A stretch of DNA of 64,000 nucleotides from CAWDJT01 sp963828705 (GCA_963828705.1 CAWHGA010000023.1:62001-126000), one strand, 5' to 3'; positions 8,917-20,102 are shown, counted from the first letter of the stretch. Numbers and translations are program-made. Notes: a model not told the origin generated them from the letters alone.

Positions 8917-9533
8917 CAAGTGCTCTTTTTTTGGGCCGGTGATTGCCGGGTCTTTTCCTGCTGGAGCCAGTACTTGTATAGCTCCGCACGTTTCCGTTCA
9001 AAAATCTCCTGCACCTGCTTCGGGGTGACCGCTACCAGGTACTGAGCGGCATACTGGATATGGGGAGCCATCTGCGATTCACGCAGGAGAACGTTCTCGG
9101 AAGGAAGCAGAAAGGTCAGCGAAGAAATCACGATAATGGCCAGAATGAAGGCTTTGGCCATGCCAACCCCGGCTCCCAGGATGCGATCCAGGCAGCCTAA
9201 GCCGGTGCGGCGAAATAACGAGCCCAGCCAGTGGCCCAAACAACTCAGGCAGAACCAGGTGAGCATGAAAATGCCAACAAAGGTCAGCATGGGAATCCAT
9301 TGGCGCTGGCTGAAGTTGTGGAAAGTCCGCAAAATCTGGGTGGCAAGACCTTCATAAGTATGACTGGCAAACAGGAATCCACCCAGCACACCGACGATGC
9401 CAAAGACCTGCGAAATGGCGCCGCGCCATAATCCCCACATAATACCAAAGGCGAACACGATCGCCAGGAACCAATCCAGTCCGTTCATCGCAGTTGCCAT
9501 CGTGATGATCCTAATTCCATTGCTGTCAACCAT
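8916..9533 (-). CDS. CvpA family membrane protein
   Basis: A 205-residue protein with four hydrophobic segments in the first 140 residues, including LDWFLAIVFAFGIMWGLWRGAISQVFGIVGVLGGFLFA, the CvpA signature. A charged, probably cytoplasmic tail follows. CvpA proteins were named for colicin V production in E. coli and are linked to envelope stress tolerance; the molecular role is unclear. The start at ATG 9533 has AGGG five bases upstream; ATG 9500 is an alternative. It is the first gene of a two-gene unit with mazG, divergent from phoH. Confidence 0.85.
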   Translation of the reverse strand: MVDSNGIRIITMATAMNGLDWFLAIVFAFGIMWGLWRGAISQVFGIVGVLGGFLFASHTYEGLATQILRTFHNFSQRQWIPMLTFVGIFMLTWFCLSCLGHWLGSLFRRTGLGCLDRILGAGVGMAKAFILAIIVISSLTFLLPSENVLLRESQMAPHIQYAAQYLVAVTPKQVQEIFERKRAELYKYWLQQEKTRQSPAQKKST

Positions 9534-9696
9534 TGAATCCCTGCGAAAACTAGCACATCCTCCAGGACAATGCCAGGATCATTGGCGGTGAACGGTTTGG
9601 CCGTATCCACAAAGTCATATTGTCAGATCGCAAGCCTTCTGATAACTTCTCCTTTAAGCGGTGTGTCACAGCGCTTGAAAACAAGCACAAGACTGC

Positions 9697-10743
<1,047 letters not shown>

Positions 10744-10793
10744 GTGCGATGGTGGCCGGATAAGGCTCCTGGCGCTCATTTAAGGACATTATT

Positions 10794-13319
10794 ATGGATA
10801 AAGACAAGCGGGATCCAGAAAAACGACCAGCAAGAAGCACCGGCCGGCCTGCGGCCAACGGCAAATCGGTCAAACACCGCTTGCAGAAGCTGGTGTTTCA
10901 GGAATGGTTCATCTTGGTAGCCCTGAGTTTGGTAGTGACCCTGATTATGAGCTCCAACTTCGTCAATCCCGGTCCCGCCTATCACGTAGGCGATGTCGCT
11001 GACCACAACATCAAGGCCAGGCAAGATCTCCTCATTGAAGACGAGCATCCCACGCAGAAGAAGCGCGAGGAAGCGGCCCAGGAATCTCCCCTGGTGTATG
11101 ATCTGGATGGCAGTGTGGCGGCGGGCATCGTCCAGCGGTTGGATGCCGCTTTCGAGGGACAACGCCAGCAGCTGCAGAAACAGCTCGAGGCCGTTGCTGA
11201 CCGCGAAGCCGGGCTGGCACCAGCCGGCAGCGCCGAAAGCAAGGTTGCGGGGGTTGACGAGGCCGGACCCCTGGGGGGCGCCGGTCGCCAGGACCGTGCC
11301 GACCCGGCACGATCCGCTGCCGAGCAACGTGACGCTTTTCAGAATGCGCTGGGTAGCGAAGTGCCGGATGCGCTCTATCGTATCCTGGTGCACAAACGGT
11401 TCAGTCGGGAGACCCAGGAATTGGTGAGGCAATGGCTCCAAGGGGCTCTGCAACGAGGGGTGCTGGCCAATCGACCGACGGGTCTTCAGAGTGAAAACAA
11501 GAGCCTGGTTATCCGCAACGTGCAAAACAAACGGGAAGCCATGGTCGCATCGGCCAGAGATTTTCTCGATCTGTCAGAAGCTCAACAATACCTGCAAAGC
11601 CAGGCTGCCGCCCAACCGGCCGGCGCTGATCCGGATGTAATCAAGGCTGCCCTCCAGCTCAGCAGCCACCTGTTAGGATCCAACCTCAGCTACAATCTCA
11701 GTGAGACCGAAAGCCGCAAGGAAGCGGCGGTGAACGCGGTGAAACCGGTTTTTCTCCAGATCAAGAAAAATGAGATGTTGGTTCGCGAGGGGCAAAGGGT
11801 CGGTCAGGAAGAACTCCTGAAGTTGCGAGGACATGAAAAGCAGACTTCCAAGCACAACCGCGTGATGATCTTCCTTAGTCTGTTGCTGCTCACCGCCCTG
11901 TTCATCCGGGTTTTTGTGACCGTGGCACAGCAACACCTGCCGGGTTTCCATTTGAGTCCCAAAGACCTTCTTTTTCTCGCCGTCCTACTGGTTCTCCTGT
12001 GCGTCGTGGCCCGGACCGCCACCGGGGTGATCGACAGCATTGGCGAGCCTTCCGCCTATCTCAGTGGCAAGGCCATGCTGTATGCGGTACCGCTTACTGC
12101 CGGGGCCATGTTTTGCAGCATTTTCTTTGGAGTGAGCGTTTCGCTGATTTTTTCCTTGCTGCTGATGATTCTGACCGGGTTTTTCTGGGGCAAAGACTTC
12201 TATCTGATCTTCTATTTCCTGTTGGGATCGTTTGTGGCGGCACACGGAGTGGCTTCCTGCCGTAACCGGATGGCGCCCATCCATGCGGGTGCGGTGGTGG
12301 GGATCTGCAATGTCAGCATGATTGTGCTCGCGTCCTTGATGCAGGATCAGTTTGGTCCGGCAGCTATCCTGGTACAGTCCTTATGCGGGTTTTGTGGAGG
12401 GCTTTTTGCCGGGATCCTGGTAACCGGCTTGACACCGCTGGCTGAAATGGTCTTCGGCTATACCACCGACATCAAGCTGCTGGAACTGGCCAGCATGGAT
12501 CAACCGCTGATGCAGGAACTGATGCTGCAAGCGCCGGGGACGTATCACCACAGTGTGATTGTGAGTAACATGGTGGAGGCGGCCGCTAAGGCCATCGGTG
12601 CTAACTCGCTGCTGGCTAAGGTGGCGGCGTATTACCATGACATTGGTAAGATTAAGAAATCGTTGTATTTTATCGAAAATCAGTTTGAGGCCGAAAACCG
12701 CCATGAGAAGCTGGCGCCATCCATGAGCAGTCTCATCCTGATCTCCCATGTCAAGGAGGGGGCGGAGCTGGCGAAGCAGCACAAATTGGGCCAGCCCATT
12801 GTGGATATCATTAGCCAGCATCACGGCACTCGGTTGATCTCCTTTTTTTATCAAAAAGCCCTGGAGGCTCGCGAAAAGAATAAAACCAGCAAGGGAGCGG
12901 AACTTCCGCCCATTGATGTAGAAGATTATCGTTATCCCGGTCCGAAGCCCCAAACCAAGGAAGCCGGGCTGGTGATGCTGGCGGATGTGGTCGAAGCTGC
13001 CTGCCGGGCACTGCCGGAACCAACATCGTCACGGATTCAGGGATTGGTGAACCGGCTCATCAACAACATTTTTATTGACGGACAGTTGGACGAGTGCGAA
13101 CTGACGCTTAAAGACCTCCATCAGATTGCCAAACGTTTCAATCAGATCCTGGCCACGATCCATCACAAACGCATCGAGTACCCGACGGTTGCTCCCCGAG
13201 ACAGCAAAAGTAAGGTGAATGCAGATCCACATCAGCGTGAAACAAAAGTCGATCGCGATCGATCGGCGGCGCCTGAGGACGGCGGCCAAGTCGATCTTAA
13301 GCGCCTTGGGTTACACTGA
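10794..13319 (+). CDS. pgpH: 7TM-HD domain phosphohydrolase (PgpH-like)
   Basis: An 841-residue membrane protein. A first membrane helix at about residues 35-55 is followed by a long extracytoplasmic domain (7TMR-HDED, to about 350), about seven membrane helices (350-560), then a cytoplasmic HD domain with HHSVIVSNM near 585 and YYHDIGKIKKSLYF near 614. Listeria PgpH, with the same layout, hydrolyses c-di-AMP; that substrate is an inference here. A Gly/Ala/Asp-rich stretch at about residues 142-180 looks like an insert in the outer domain. AAGGACATT precedes the ATG. Its last 101 bases overlap the start of ybeY in another frame. Confidence 0.9.
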   Translation: MDKDKRDPEKRPARSTGRPAANGKSVKHRLQKLVFQEWFILVALSLVVTLIMSSNFVNPGPAYHVGDVADHNIKARQDLLIEDEHPTQKKREEAAQESPLVYDLDGSVAAGIVQRLDAAFEGQRQQLQKQLEAVADREAGLAPAGSAESKVAGVDEAGPLGGAGRQDRADPARSAAEQRDAFQNALGSEVPDALYRILVHKRFSRETQELVRQWLQGALQRGVLANRPTGLQSENKSLVIRNVQNKREAMVASARDFLDLSEAQQYLQSQAAAQPAGADPDVIKAALQLSSHLLGSNLSYNLSETESRKEAAVNAVKPVFLQIKKNEMLVREGQRVGQEELLKLRGHEKQTSKHNRVMIFLSLLLLTALFIRVFVTVAQQHLPGFHLSPKDLLFLAVLLVLLCVVARTATGVIDSIGEPSAYLSGKAMLYAVPLTAGAMFCSIFFGVSVSLIFSLLLMILTGFFWGKDFYLIFYFLLGSFVAAHGVASCRNRMAPIHAGAVVGICNVSMIVLASLMQDQFGPAAILVQSLCGFCGGLFAGILVTGLTPLAEMVFGYTTDIKLLELASMDQPLMQELMLQAPGTYHHSVIVSNMVEAAAKAIGANSLLAKVAAYYHDIGKIKKSLYFIENQFEAENRHEKLAPSMSSLILISHVKEGAELAKQHKLGQPIVDIISQHHGTRLISFFYQKALEAREKNKTSKGAELPPIDVEDYRYPGPKPQTKEAGLVMLADVVEAACRALPEPTSSRIQGLVNRLINNIFIDGQLDECELTLKDLHQIAKRFNQILATIHHKRIEYPTVAPRDSKSKVNADPHQRETKVDRDRSAAPEDGGQVDLKRLGLH

Positions 13320-13701
13320 GGCGGAGCTGAGTATCGCGATTGTCGATGATGACCAGATCGCTTGCCTGAACCGGGATTATCGCCAGGTTGAGGGACCGAC
13401 CGATGTGCTGGCTTTTGCCATGCACGACGGGGAATTCGGCGAAGTATGCTCGGAATTGCTGGGGGATGTGGTGATCTCTGCGCAGACGGCGGAAATCATG
13501 GCCGCAGAACATCAATGTCGTTTTACCGCGGTACTGGATCTGCTGCTGACGCACGCGATCCTGCATCTGGTGGGCTTTGATCATGAGCGGTCGACAGCGG
13601 ATGCTCGCGGTATGGATGAGAAAACCCTGCAACTTTTGGGGTTTCTGGGATACTCACCGGAGGACTTTGGCTGGTATCAAGCGGCAGGGTCGGCGAAATG
13701 A
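13219..13701 (+). CDS. ybeY: Endoribonuclease YbeY
   Basis: Zinc-dependent RNase for 16S rRNA 3'-end maturation and late ribosome quality control. The three-histidine motif HAILHLVGFDHE is present near residue 116, and the fold signature NRDYRQVEGPTDVLAFAM near residue 51. At 160 residues it is full length. The ATG at 13219 lies inside the 3' end of pgpH, a 101-base overlap. The N-terminal MQIHISVKQKSIAID is normal for the family, so the overlap seems real unless pgpH ends early. Confidence 0.93.
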   Translation: MQIHISVKQKSIAIDRRRLRTAAKSILSALGYTEAELSIAIVDDDQIACLNRDYRQVEGPTDVLAFAMHDGEFGEVCSELLGDVVISAQTAEIMAAEHQCRFTAVLDLLLTHAILHLVGFDHERSTADARGMDEKTLQLLGFLGYSPEDFGWYQAAGSAK

Positions 13702-13873
13702 TCCAACCCGGAGCGCGCCATGCGGTCCTGAGCACCTAACGAAGGTGCGCAAGGGCATTGGGGACCGGCTGCGGATCGTACGGAAAATACGGATCAACCC
13801 ACGGCTGCAACCAGGGACCATGGAAGTGCGTGCGGCAGCCTGCTTGACGGGATCTCGAGGGAGAGGATTTGCG

Positions 13874-14590
13874 GTGGCACGAGTAGCGATCAATGTGGAT
13901 CATGTGGCGACGGTGAGGCAGGCGCGGCTGGCAAGCGAACCCGATCCGGTGACGGCGGCGGCGCTGGCGGAACTGGCTGGGGCCCGCGGCATTGTAGTGC
14001 ATCTGCGGGAGGATCGGCGGCACATTCAGGATCGCGACGTGGAAATCCTGCGGCAGACCGTGAAGACCCGCCTCAATCTAGAAATGGCGGCCACCGCGGA
14101 GATGGTGGAAACCGCTGTACGGATCCGACCGGATATCGTCACGCTGGTCCCCGAAAAACGCCAGGAACTGACCACGGAAGGTGGGTTGGATGTTTTACTC
14201 AACGAGGACAGCCTTCGGGATGTCATCGCGCGGCTCCATCATGGCGGCATTTCCGTGAGCCTGTTCATCAATGCCGACATCAATCAGATCAAAGCGGCGC
14301 ACCGGGTGCGCGCCAATTGTGTGGAGCTGCATACCGGCTCGTATGCCGACGCACGGACGCCCATGGAGCGAGCCGAGGAGTTGGAACGATTGGTGGGAGC
14401 GGGCAAGGCGGCCCGGCATCTGGAACTCATCGTTCACGCCGGCCACGGCGTTGATTATCGCAACATCGTACGCCTGCGCACCATTCCGGAAATTGAGGAA
14501 TTCAGCATCGGCCACGCGGTGATTGCTCGTGCCGTCCTGGTGGGTATGGAACGGGCGGTCCGTGAGATGGTCGACTTGGTGAATGGTTAG
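13874..14590 (+). CDS. pdxJ: Pyridoxine 5'-phosphate synthase
   Basis: Forms pyridoxine 5'-phosphate from deoxyxylulose 5-phosphate and 3-amino-2-oxopropyl phosphate. The N-terminus VARVAINVDHVATVRQAR, then GIVVHLREDRRHIQDRDV, VTLVPEKRQELTTEGG and VELHTGSYADA are diagnostic. I start at GTG 13874 (GGGAGAGG upstream), giving 238 residues; the open frame extends far upstream into ybeY without homology. The stop is directly followed by the acpS ATG, the pdxJ-acpS arrangement seen in many proteobacteria. Confidence 0.95.
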   Translation: MARVAINVDHVATVRQARLASEPDPVTAAALAELAGARGIVVHLREDRRHIQDRDVEILRQTVKTRLNLEMAATAEMVETAVRIRPDIVTLVPEKRQELTTEGGLDVLLNEDSLRDVIARLHHGGISVSLFINADINQIKAAHRVRANCVELHTGSYADARTPMERAEELERLVGAGKAARHLELIVHAGHGVDYRNIVRLRTIPEIEEFSIGHAVIARAVLVGMERAVREMVDLVNG

Positions 14591-14998
14591 ATGGCGATTT
14601 TTGGCGTCGGACTCGATCTGGTCCGAGTGGAGCGCCTGCAACGTGCTTTGGAGCGTTGGGGCGAAAGGTTCCGGCGGCGGATCTTTACCGCCGAGGAACA
14701 GGCGGTCTGCGCTCAACGCAAGAACCAGGCGGCTTGTCTGGCGTTGCGATTTGCCGCCAAGGAGGCCTTTGTTAAGGCGCTCGGTACCGGTATTCGTGGG
14801 TCTGTCGGGTGGCTTGATATCGAAGTTCGCCATGCGCCTTCCGGGCAGCCCCGGATCGTGCTGTCCCCGAAGGCGGCAAGCTTTTGTCGGGAGCTTCGAA
14901 TCCGATCCTGGCATCTCAGCTTGACTGATGACGGTGCCTACGGAGCGGCCATCGTCGTTTTGGAATGCGAAGAGGATCATTCGCCATGTTTATCGTAA
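14591..14998 (+). CDS. acpS: Holo-[acyl-carrier-protein] synthase
   Basis: Transfers the 4'-phosphopantetheine arm from CoA to acyl carrier protein. The N-terminal IFGVGLDLVRVERL carries the metal-binding Asp, and ALRFAAKEAFVKALGTG is the second signature. SLTDDGAYGAAIVVLE ends the fold. The 135-residue length is usual. It begins at the base after the pdxJ stop and overlaps the nnr start by 13 bases, so the three genes are probably translationally coupled. Confidence 0.93.
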   Translation: MAIFGVGLDLVRVERLQRALERWGERFRRRIFTAEEQAVCAQRKNQAACLALRFAAKEAFVKALGTGIRGSVGWLDIEVRHAPSGQPRIVLSPKAASFCRELRIRSWHLSLTDDGAYGAAIVVLECEEDHSPCLS

Positions 14999-16551
14999 CC
15001 GCCCAAGAGATGGCCCAGTTGGATCGGCAAACCATTGAGGGAATAGGTATTCCCGGGATTGTCCTGATGGAAAACGCCGGACGGGGAGCGGCGGCGTTTT
15101 TTCAGGAAGTGCTCCCGGATTTGCTCAATCGCCGCATTACCATTCTGGCTGGGAGCGGCAACAATGCTGGCGATGGTTTTGTGCTGGCGCGCCTTTTCTC
15201 GCTCAAGGACGCTGATGTCCGGGTCATCTGCCTGCGCCCGCCGGATCGGCTCAAAGGCGATGCTCTCACCAACTTCCAGATCATGGAAAAGTTGGGAATA
15301 CCGGTCTATACCTGGGACGAGCAAGCCGATTTCGATCAGCAGTGGGCCTGGATCGAAGAAAGCGATGTGATCATTGACGCCATCCTCGGGACCGGGGTGC
15401 AGAGTGAGGTCCAGGGTCTCTACCGAACCATTATTGAAGCGGTAAACGCACTGGGGGTGCCGATTCTGGCGGTGGATGTGCCATCAGGGCTGGATGCCGG
15501 TACCGGCCGGGTCCTAGGGACGGCGGTCCATGCTCTGGCGACGGCTACCTTCGGGTTTCCCAAGGTAGGTCAGGTACTATCCCCGGGGGAAGACCATGTG
15601 GGTCGGCTGGGTGTGGTGGACATCGGGATCCCGCCGCATCTTGTCAGAGACAGAGGGATTCAGCGCTGGTGGTTGGATGAGGAACTGGCATCGAGTTGGT
15701 TGCAGCCCCGCGATCCGAGCACCCATAAGGGGCATGCCGGGCATGTCGCCGCCTGGGCCGGATCGCCGGGTAAGACCGGCGCGGCCGCACTGCTTTGCCA
15801 GGGGGCTGGGCGTGTGGGGGCCGGTTTGGTGACTTTGTTTGTTCCGGCCAGCCTCAACGCCATCCTGGAAGGCAAGCTCACCGAAGCCATGACCCTGCCG
15901 CTCGCCGAGACATCGGATCAATGCCTGGGCCGCACCGCTCTGGCGGAGATGCTGAGCTGGTTGGAAGGTAAACAGGCGTTCGCCATGGGGCCGGGTATTT
16001 CGCTGCATGCGGAAACCCGCGGATTGGTCAAGGACCTGGTGCTCCAATGTCCTTGCCCCATGGTACTCGATGCCGATGCACTCACTGCCATGGCCGATGA
16101 TTTCGAGCAGTTCACCGAGGCCAAAGCACCGGTGATCTTGACCCCGCATCCTGGGGAAATGGCGCGGTTGATCAACGAGCCGACGCGGGTTGTGCAGGAA
16201 AGGCGCCTCGATATCGCCTCGGAATTCAGTCAGTTATGCGGCGTCACGGTGGTGCTCAAAGGCCATCGAACCATCATTGCCGCCCCCGATGGTCGCCTGG
16301 CTATCAACAGTTCCGGGAACTCGGCCATGGCCAGCGGCGGCATGGGGGACGTTCTTACCGGAATGATCGCCGGCTTTCTGGCTCAGGGTTTCGAACCCTT
16401 TCAAGCCGCCTGTCTGGGGGTTTATGTCCATGGCGCCGCTGCCGATCGTTGTCTGGGAGATGTCGCCAGCCGTGGTCTGTTGGCATCAGACCTGCTGCCT
16501 GAAATTCCCCGCGTGATCGGGACGCTGGAAGGTTTTGGGGAAGAACCATGA
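14986..16551 (+). CDS. nnr: Bifunctional NAD(P)H-hydrate epimerase / ADP-dependent dehydratase
   Basis: Repairs hydrated NAD(P)H. The N-terminal epimerase half (about 1-215) has MENAGRGAAAF and GSGNNAGDGFVLAR. The C-terminal ribokinase-fold dehydratase half (about 230-521) has HKGHAGHVAAWAGSPGKTGAA, LDADALTAMADD, LTPHPGEMARL and the SGNSAMASGGMGDVLTGMIAGFLAQG ADP site. I choose ATG 14986, AGAGG about eleven bases upstream; an in-frame start 21 bases earlier lies deeper inside acpS. The two-domain fusion of about 521 residues matches E. coli Nnr. Confidence 0.95.
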   Translation: MFIVTAQEMAQLDRQTIEGIGIPGIVLMENAGRGAAAFFQEVLPDLLNRRITILAGSGNNAGDGFVLARLFSLKDADVRVICLRPPDRLKGDALTNFQIMEKLGIPVYTWDEQADFDQQWAWIEESDVIIDAILGTGVQSEVQGLYRTIIEAVNALGVPILAVDVPSGLDAGTGRVLGTAVHALATATFGFPKVGQVLSPGEDHVGRLGVVDIGIPPHLVRDRGIQRWWLDEELASSWLQPRDPSTHKGHAGHVAAWAGSPGKTGAAALLCQGAGRVGAGLVTLFVPASLNAILEGKLTEAMTLPLAETSDQCLGRTALAEMLSWLEGKQAFAMGPGISLHAETRGLVKDLVLQCPCPMVLDADALTAMADDFEQFTEAKAPVILTPHPGEMARLINEPTRVVQERRLDIASEFSQLCGVTVVLKGHRTIIAAPDGRLAINSSGNSAMASGGMGDVLTGMIAGFLAQGFEPFQAACLGVYVHGAAADRCLGDVASRGLLASDLLPEIPRVIGTLEGFGEEP

Positions 16552-16667
16552 AAGTGCGTTGCGGTCCATATTTTTTCGAATGCCTCCGGCTCTCTCCAAA
16601 AAACCGAGTCTAATGGCGGCGAATGGCTCGTCGCTGGACATGATTTTGCCCGACGTTTGCGGTAAGG

Positions 16668-17150
16668 ATGGGTATGCTTGAGTGGGTCTTCCGATCTGCC
16701 GGCGAGCAGGAAAGTCACGATCTGGGTCGACGGATTGGAGAACGACTGGAAGCCAGTGATGTGGTGACTCTCTGGGGTGAACTGGGGGCCGGCAAGACCT
16801 TGATCGCGCAAGGGATCGCTCGGGGTCTCGGGGTTCCGCCAGCGGTGCGAATCACCAGCCCTACCTTTACGGTTATTAACGAATATGACGGCCGGCTCCA
16901 TCTCTACCACTTGGATCTCTATCGGATCGTCAGCGGGGATGACCTGGAAACCGTTCCTTGGCGGGAAGCTCTCTTTGGTGACGGCGTAGCCGTGGTGGAA
17001 TGGCCCGAGCGTTTGGGCGAGGCCCTTCCCGAAGAGCGTCTGGACCTTTGTTTGGAGATTGTCGGCGAGGCCGCGCGGACCATAAACATCCGGGCTCACG
17101 GAGAACGTTACCTGGCCCGTTTTGCAGAAGATTCTTTGGCATTTACCTAA
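16668..17150 (+). CDS. tsaE: tRNA threonylcarbamoyladenosine ATPase TsaE
   Basis: ATPase subunit of the complex making t6A37 on tRNAs that read ANN codons. The Walker A GELGAGKTLIAQGIARGLG lies near residue 37. ITSPTFTVINEY is the switch motif, and LYHLDLYRI and VVEWPERLG are conserved. The 160-residue length is normal. MGMLEWVF offers two near-identical starts (16668 or 16674). The 116-base gap after nnr holds a 21-codon open frame (16549-16614) with no recognisable product. Confidence 0.93.
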   Translation: MGMLEWVFRSAGEQESHDLGRRIGERLEASDVVTLWGELGAGKTLIAQGIARGLGVPPAVRITSPTFTVINEYDGRLHLYHLDLYRIVSGDDLETVPWREALFGDGVAVVEWPERLGEALPEERLDLCLEIVGEAARTINIRAHGERYLARFAEDSLAFT

Positions 17151-17175
17151 AGATCGTTGAAGAAAGGCTGGCGTC

Positions 17176-19364
17176 ATGCCCAATGCAAGCATCATCAATC
17201 AGCCGGTGGATTTGACACCCAATGCGCTCGTGGTTTTGCAGAAGCGGTACCTGAAAAAGAACGACAAGGGGGAGGCGGTTGAATCGCCCGAAGAGCTGTT
17301 CTGGAGAGTTGCTCGAGCGCTGGCGCAGGCCGATATCCAATATGATGAAACCGCCGCGGTCGAAGAAACCGCTCAGAGGTTCTTCCGGTTGATGACTTCT
17401 CTGGATTTCATCCCCAATTCGCCGACGCTGATGAATGCCGGCCGGCGCCTGGGGCAATTGTCCGCCTGTTTTGTGCTGCCGGTGGAAGATTCCATCGAAA
17501 GCATCTTCGAAGCTATCAAGCATGCGGCCATGATCCACAAAAGCGGCGGTGGAACCGGTTTTGCCTTTTCGCGGATCCGCCCTGAGAACGATCAGGTCCT
17601 TTCCACGCGGGGCGTGGCCAGCGGTCCCATCTCTTTTATGACCGTGTTCGACATCGCCACTGAGACCATCAAGCAGGGCGGTACACGGCGTGGTGCCAAC
17701 ATGGGTATCCTGCGGGTGGATCACCCGGATATCGAACGATTCATCACCTGCAAGACGGACAATGAACGGCTGAGCAACTTCAACATTTCAGTGGCGGTGA
17801 CCAATGCCTTCATGGATGCCGTGGAAAAGAACGGCGAATACGATCTGCTCAATCCCCGCACCGGGGAGCTGGTTAAGCGGCTGGCAGCTTCCGAGGTGTT
17901 CGAGAAGATCGTGGATTCCGCCTGGAAAAATGGTGAGCCCGGAGTTGTCTTCCTGGACGTCATCAATCGTGACAATCCCACCCCGCAGGTGGGGATGATC
18001 GAATCCACCAACCCCTGTGGCGAACAGCCGCTGCTGCCTTATGAATCGTGCAACCTTGGTTCCATCAATCTGCTGCATATGGTCAAGGATGGCCAAATCG
18101 ATTTTGGTCATCTCAAAGAAGTGGTCTGGGACGCGATTCATTTTCTGGATAACGTGATCGACACCAACAAGTATCCATTGTCGCAAATCGAGAAGATCAC
18201 TCTGGCCAACCGCAAAATCGGCCTGGGGGTGATGGGTTTTGCTGACATGTTGATTGCACTGGGAGTTCCATACAGTTCCGATGAAGCGGTGGCGACGGCG
18301 GAAAAGGTGATGGCCTTCATCCAGCAGGAATCCAAGGCGGCCTCAGCGGCGCTGGCCGAAAAGCGCGGGAATTTCCCCAACTATCCGGGATCCATCTTTG
18401 ATCGTCCGGAAACGCCTTTGATGCGCAACGCCACCACCACAACCATCGCACCGACAGGGACGATCAGCATCATCGCTGGTTGCTCCAGTGGGATTGAGCC
18501 GGTGTTTGCCATTAGTTTCGTGCGCAAGGTGCTGGACAACCAGGAACTGTTGGAGGTGCACCCGCTCTTTCAGAAGGTCGCCAAGGAGCGGGGGTTCCAT
18601 GATCCGGCGTTGATGAAGCGGATCGCCGAGCAGGGTTCGATCCAGAAGTTTACGGACATCCCCGAGGACGTTAAGCGGGTTTTCGTGATTTCCCACGATG
18701 TCGCCCCTGAATGGCACATTCGAATCCAGGCGGCTTTCCAGAAATATACTGACAATGCGGTGAGCAAGACCATCAATTTCCCCTTCTCGGCCAAGCCGGA
18801 AGATGTCCGGGACGCTTACCTGCAGGCCTATAAACTGGGTTGCAAGGGCCTCACCATTTACCGAGATGGCAGCCGGGACGTGCAGGTGCTTAACATTCAG
18901 CGTAAACCGCAATATCCGCAGGTGGAGCCGCGGCCGCGCCCCGATGAGACGTTTGGGGTGACGGAGCGGGTCAACACCGGGTGCGGCAAGCTGTACGTGA
19001 CCGTCAATCGCGATGAATACGGGATCTGTGAAGTGTTCGCGCAGATGGGCAAAGCTGGCGGCTGTGCCTATTCCCAGATCGAAGCCACCAGCCGTCTGAT
19101 CTCGTTGGCGCTGCGTTCCGGGGTTAAGGTGGAATCCATCATCCGACAGTTGATGGGAATCCGCTGCCCATCCCCGGTATGGCAAAACGGCGCACAGATC
19201 GTTTCCTGTTCCGACGCCATTGCCAAGGTCATCAATCACCATGCTGATACCAGTATCGCTTTCCCCATGCGGAAATGGGCGCCTGCCCGGATTGCGGCGC
19301 AACCGTGGAACACGAAGGCGGCTGCATTGTGTGCCGTTCCTGCGGGTTCTCGCGGTGCGGTTAA
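17176..19364 (+). CDS. nrdJ: Adenosylcobalamin-dependent (class II) ribonucleotide reductase, C-terminal frame break
   Basis: Makes deoxyribonucleotides with a B12 radical and works with or without oxygen. Residues 60-85 (LDFIPNSPTLMNAG, then LSACFVLP) hold the first redox Cys. STNPCGEQPLLPYESCNLGSINL has the thiyl Cys and Glu. APTGTISIIAGCSSGIEPVF and INFPFSAKPEDVRDAYLQAYKLGCKGLTIYRDGSR follow. Near 19240-19275 the frame breaks. The true C-terminus reads EMGACPDCGATVEHEGGCIVC in the adjacent frame and ends at TAA 19362-19364, giving the C-terminal zinc-ribbon / redox-Cys tail of this family. Without correction the frame runs to 19383 with an unrelated tail. Confidence 0.94.
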
Positions 19365-19379
19365 GCGACTTCCGCTGGG

Positions 19380-20102
19380 ATGACTTCAGGCGTCGTGGCC
19401 GCTGTGCATAGGGGCAAGGAGCCCTCGCCGCACGGATGGGACCTGTCCCCCCAGGAAGCCATTGCCAAACAGAAAGAATTGGCGCTGCAGGTTCTCTTGC
19501 AGCCTCTGCCGGAGCAGTTTGAGGTGCTGGCGGCGGCCGACTTGGCCTACCTGGATTCGTCCCGACAGCTGGTGGCGGTGATTGTGACCTTTCGCTGGCC
19601 CACCCTGGAACTTCTGGAAAGCGTGCATGTGGTGGAACCGGTACGATTTCCTTATGTGCCCGGACTTCTGTCGTTTCGGGAAATTCCGCCGCTGTTGGCG
19701 GCATATCAGCAGCTGAAGTGCCTTCCGGATGTCTTTCTGTGTGACGGTCAGGGGCTGGCCCATCCCCGCCGCTTGGGCCTGGCCAGCCACCTGGGGTTGT
19801 GCCTGCAAATCCCGACAGTGGGTTGTGCCAAGAAGCGGCTCTGCGGTGAACACCAACCCCTTGAGCTGATCCGCGGCCGTCATACCCCCCTTTATCTCAA
19901 CGAGGAAATAGTCGGTGAAGTGCTCTGCAGCCGCGACCGGGTCAAGCCGATTTACATTTCCCCCGGGCACCTGGCCGATTGCGACAGTTCCCGCAACCTC
20001 ATTGTGCGGTGTCTGGGCCGCTTTCGCCAACCGGAACCACTCCGTCATGCCCATCAGATGGCCACCAGTCTGCGCCGGAAGTTGGCTGGTATGATGACCT
20101 GA
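19380..20102 (+). CDS. nfi: Endonuclease V (deoxyinosine 3' endonuclease)
   Basis: Nicks DNA 3' to hypoxanthine. AAADLAYLDSSRQ contains the first catalytic Asp. YVPGLLSFREIPPLL, FLCDGQGLAHPRRLGLASHLG (second catalytic Asp) and VGCAKKRLCG are all family signatures. The 240-residue length is typical. It starts 15 bases after the corrected nrdJ stop, so the two may be co-transcribed and share a DNA-precursor and repair theme. Confidence 0.95.
   Translation: MTSGVVAAVHRGKEPSPHGWDLSPQEAIAKQKELALQVLLQPLPEQFEVLAAADLAYLDSSRQLVAVIVTFRWPTLELLESVHVVEPVRFPYVPGLLSFREIPPLLAAYQQLKCLPDVFLCDGQGLAHPRRLGLASHLGLCLQIPTVGCAKKRLCGEHQPLELIRGRHTPLYLNEEIVGEVLCSRDRVKPIYISPGHLADCDSSRNLIVRCLGRFRQPEPLRHAHQMATSLRRKLAGMMT

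Noticed and set aside
13577..13873. N-terminal extension of pdxJ
   Set aside because: Overlaps ybeY; the PdxJ family start VARVAINVDHVATV is at GTG 13874.
18343..19704. 453-codon minus-strand frame
   Set aside because: Antisense to nrdJ and nfi, Arg/Pro/His-rich composition, no recognisable domain.
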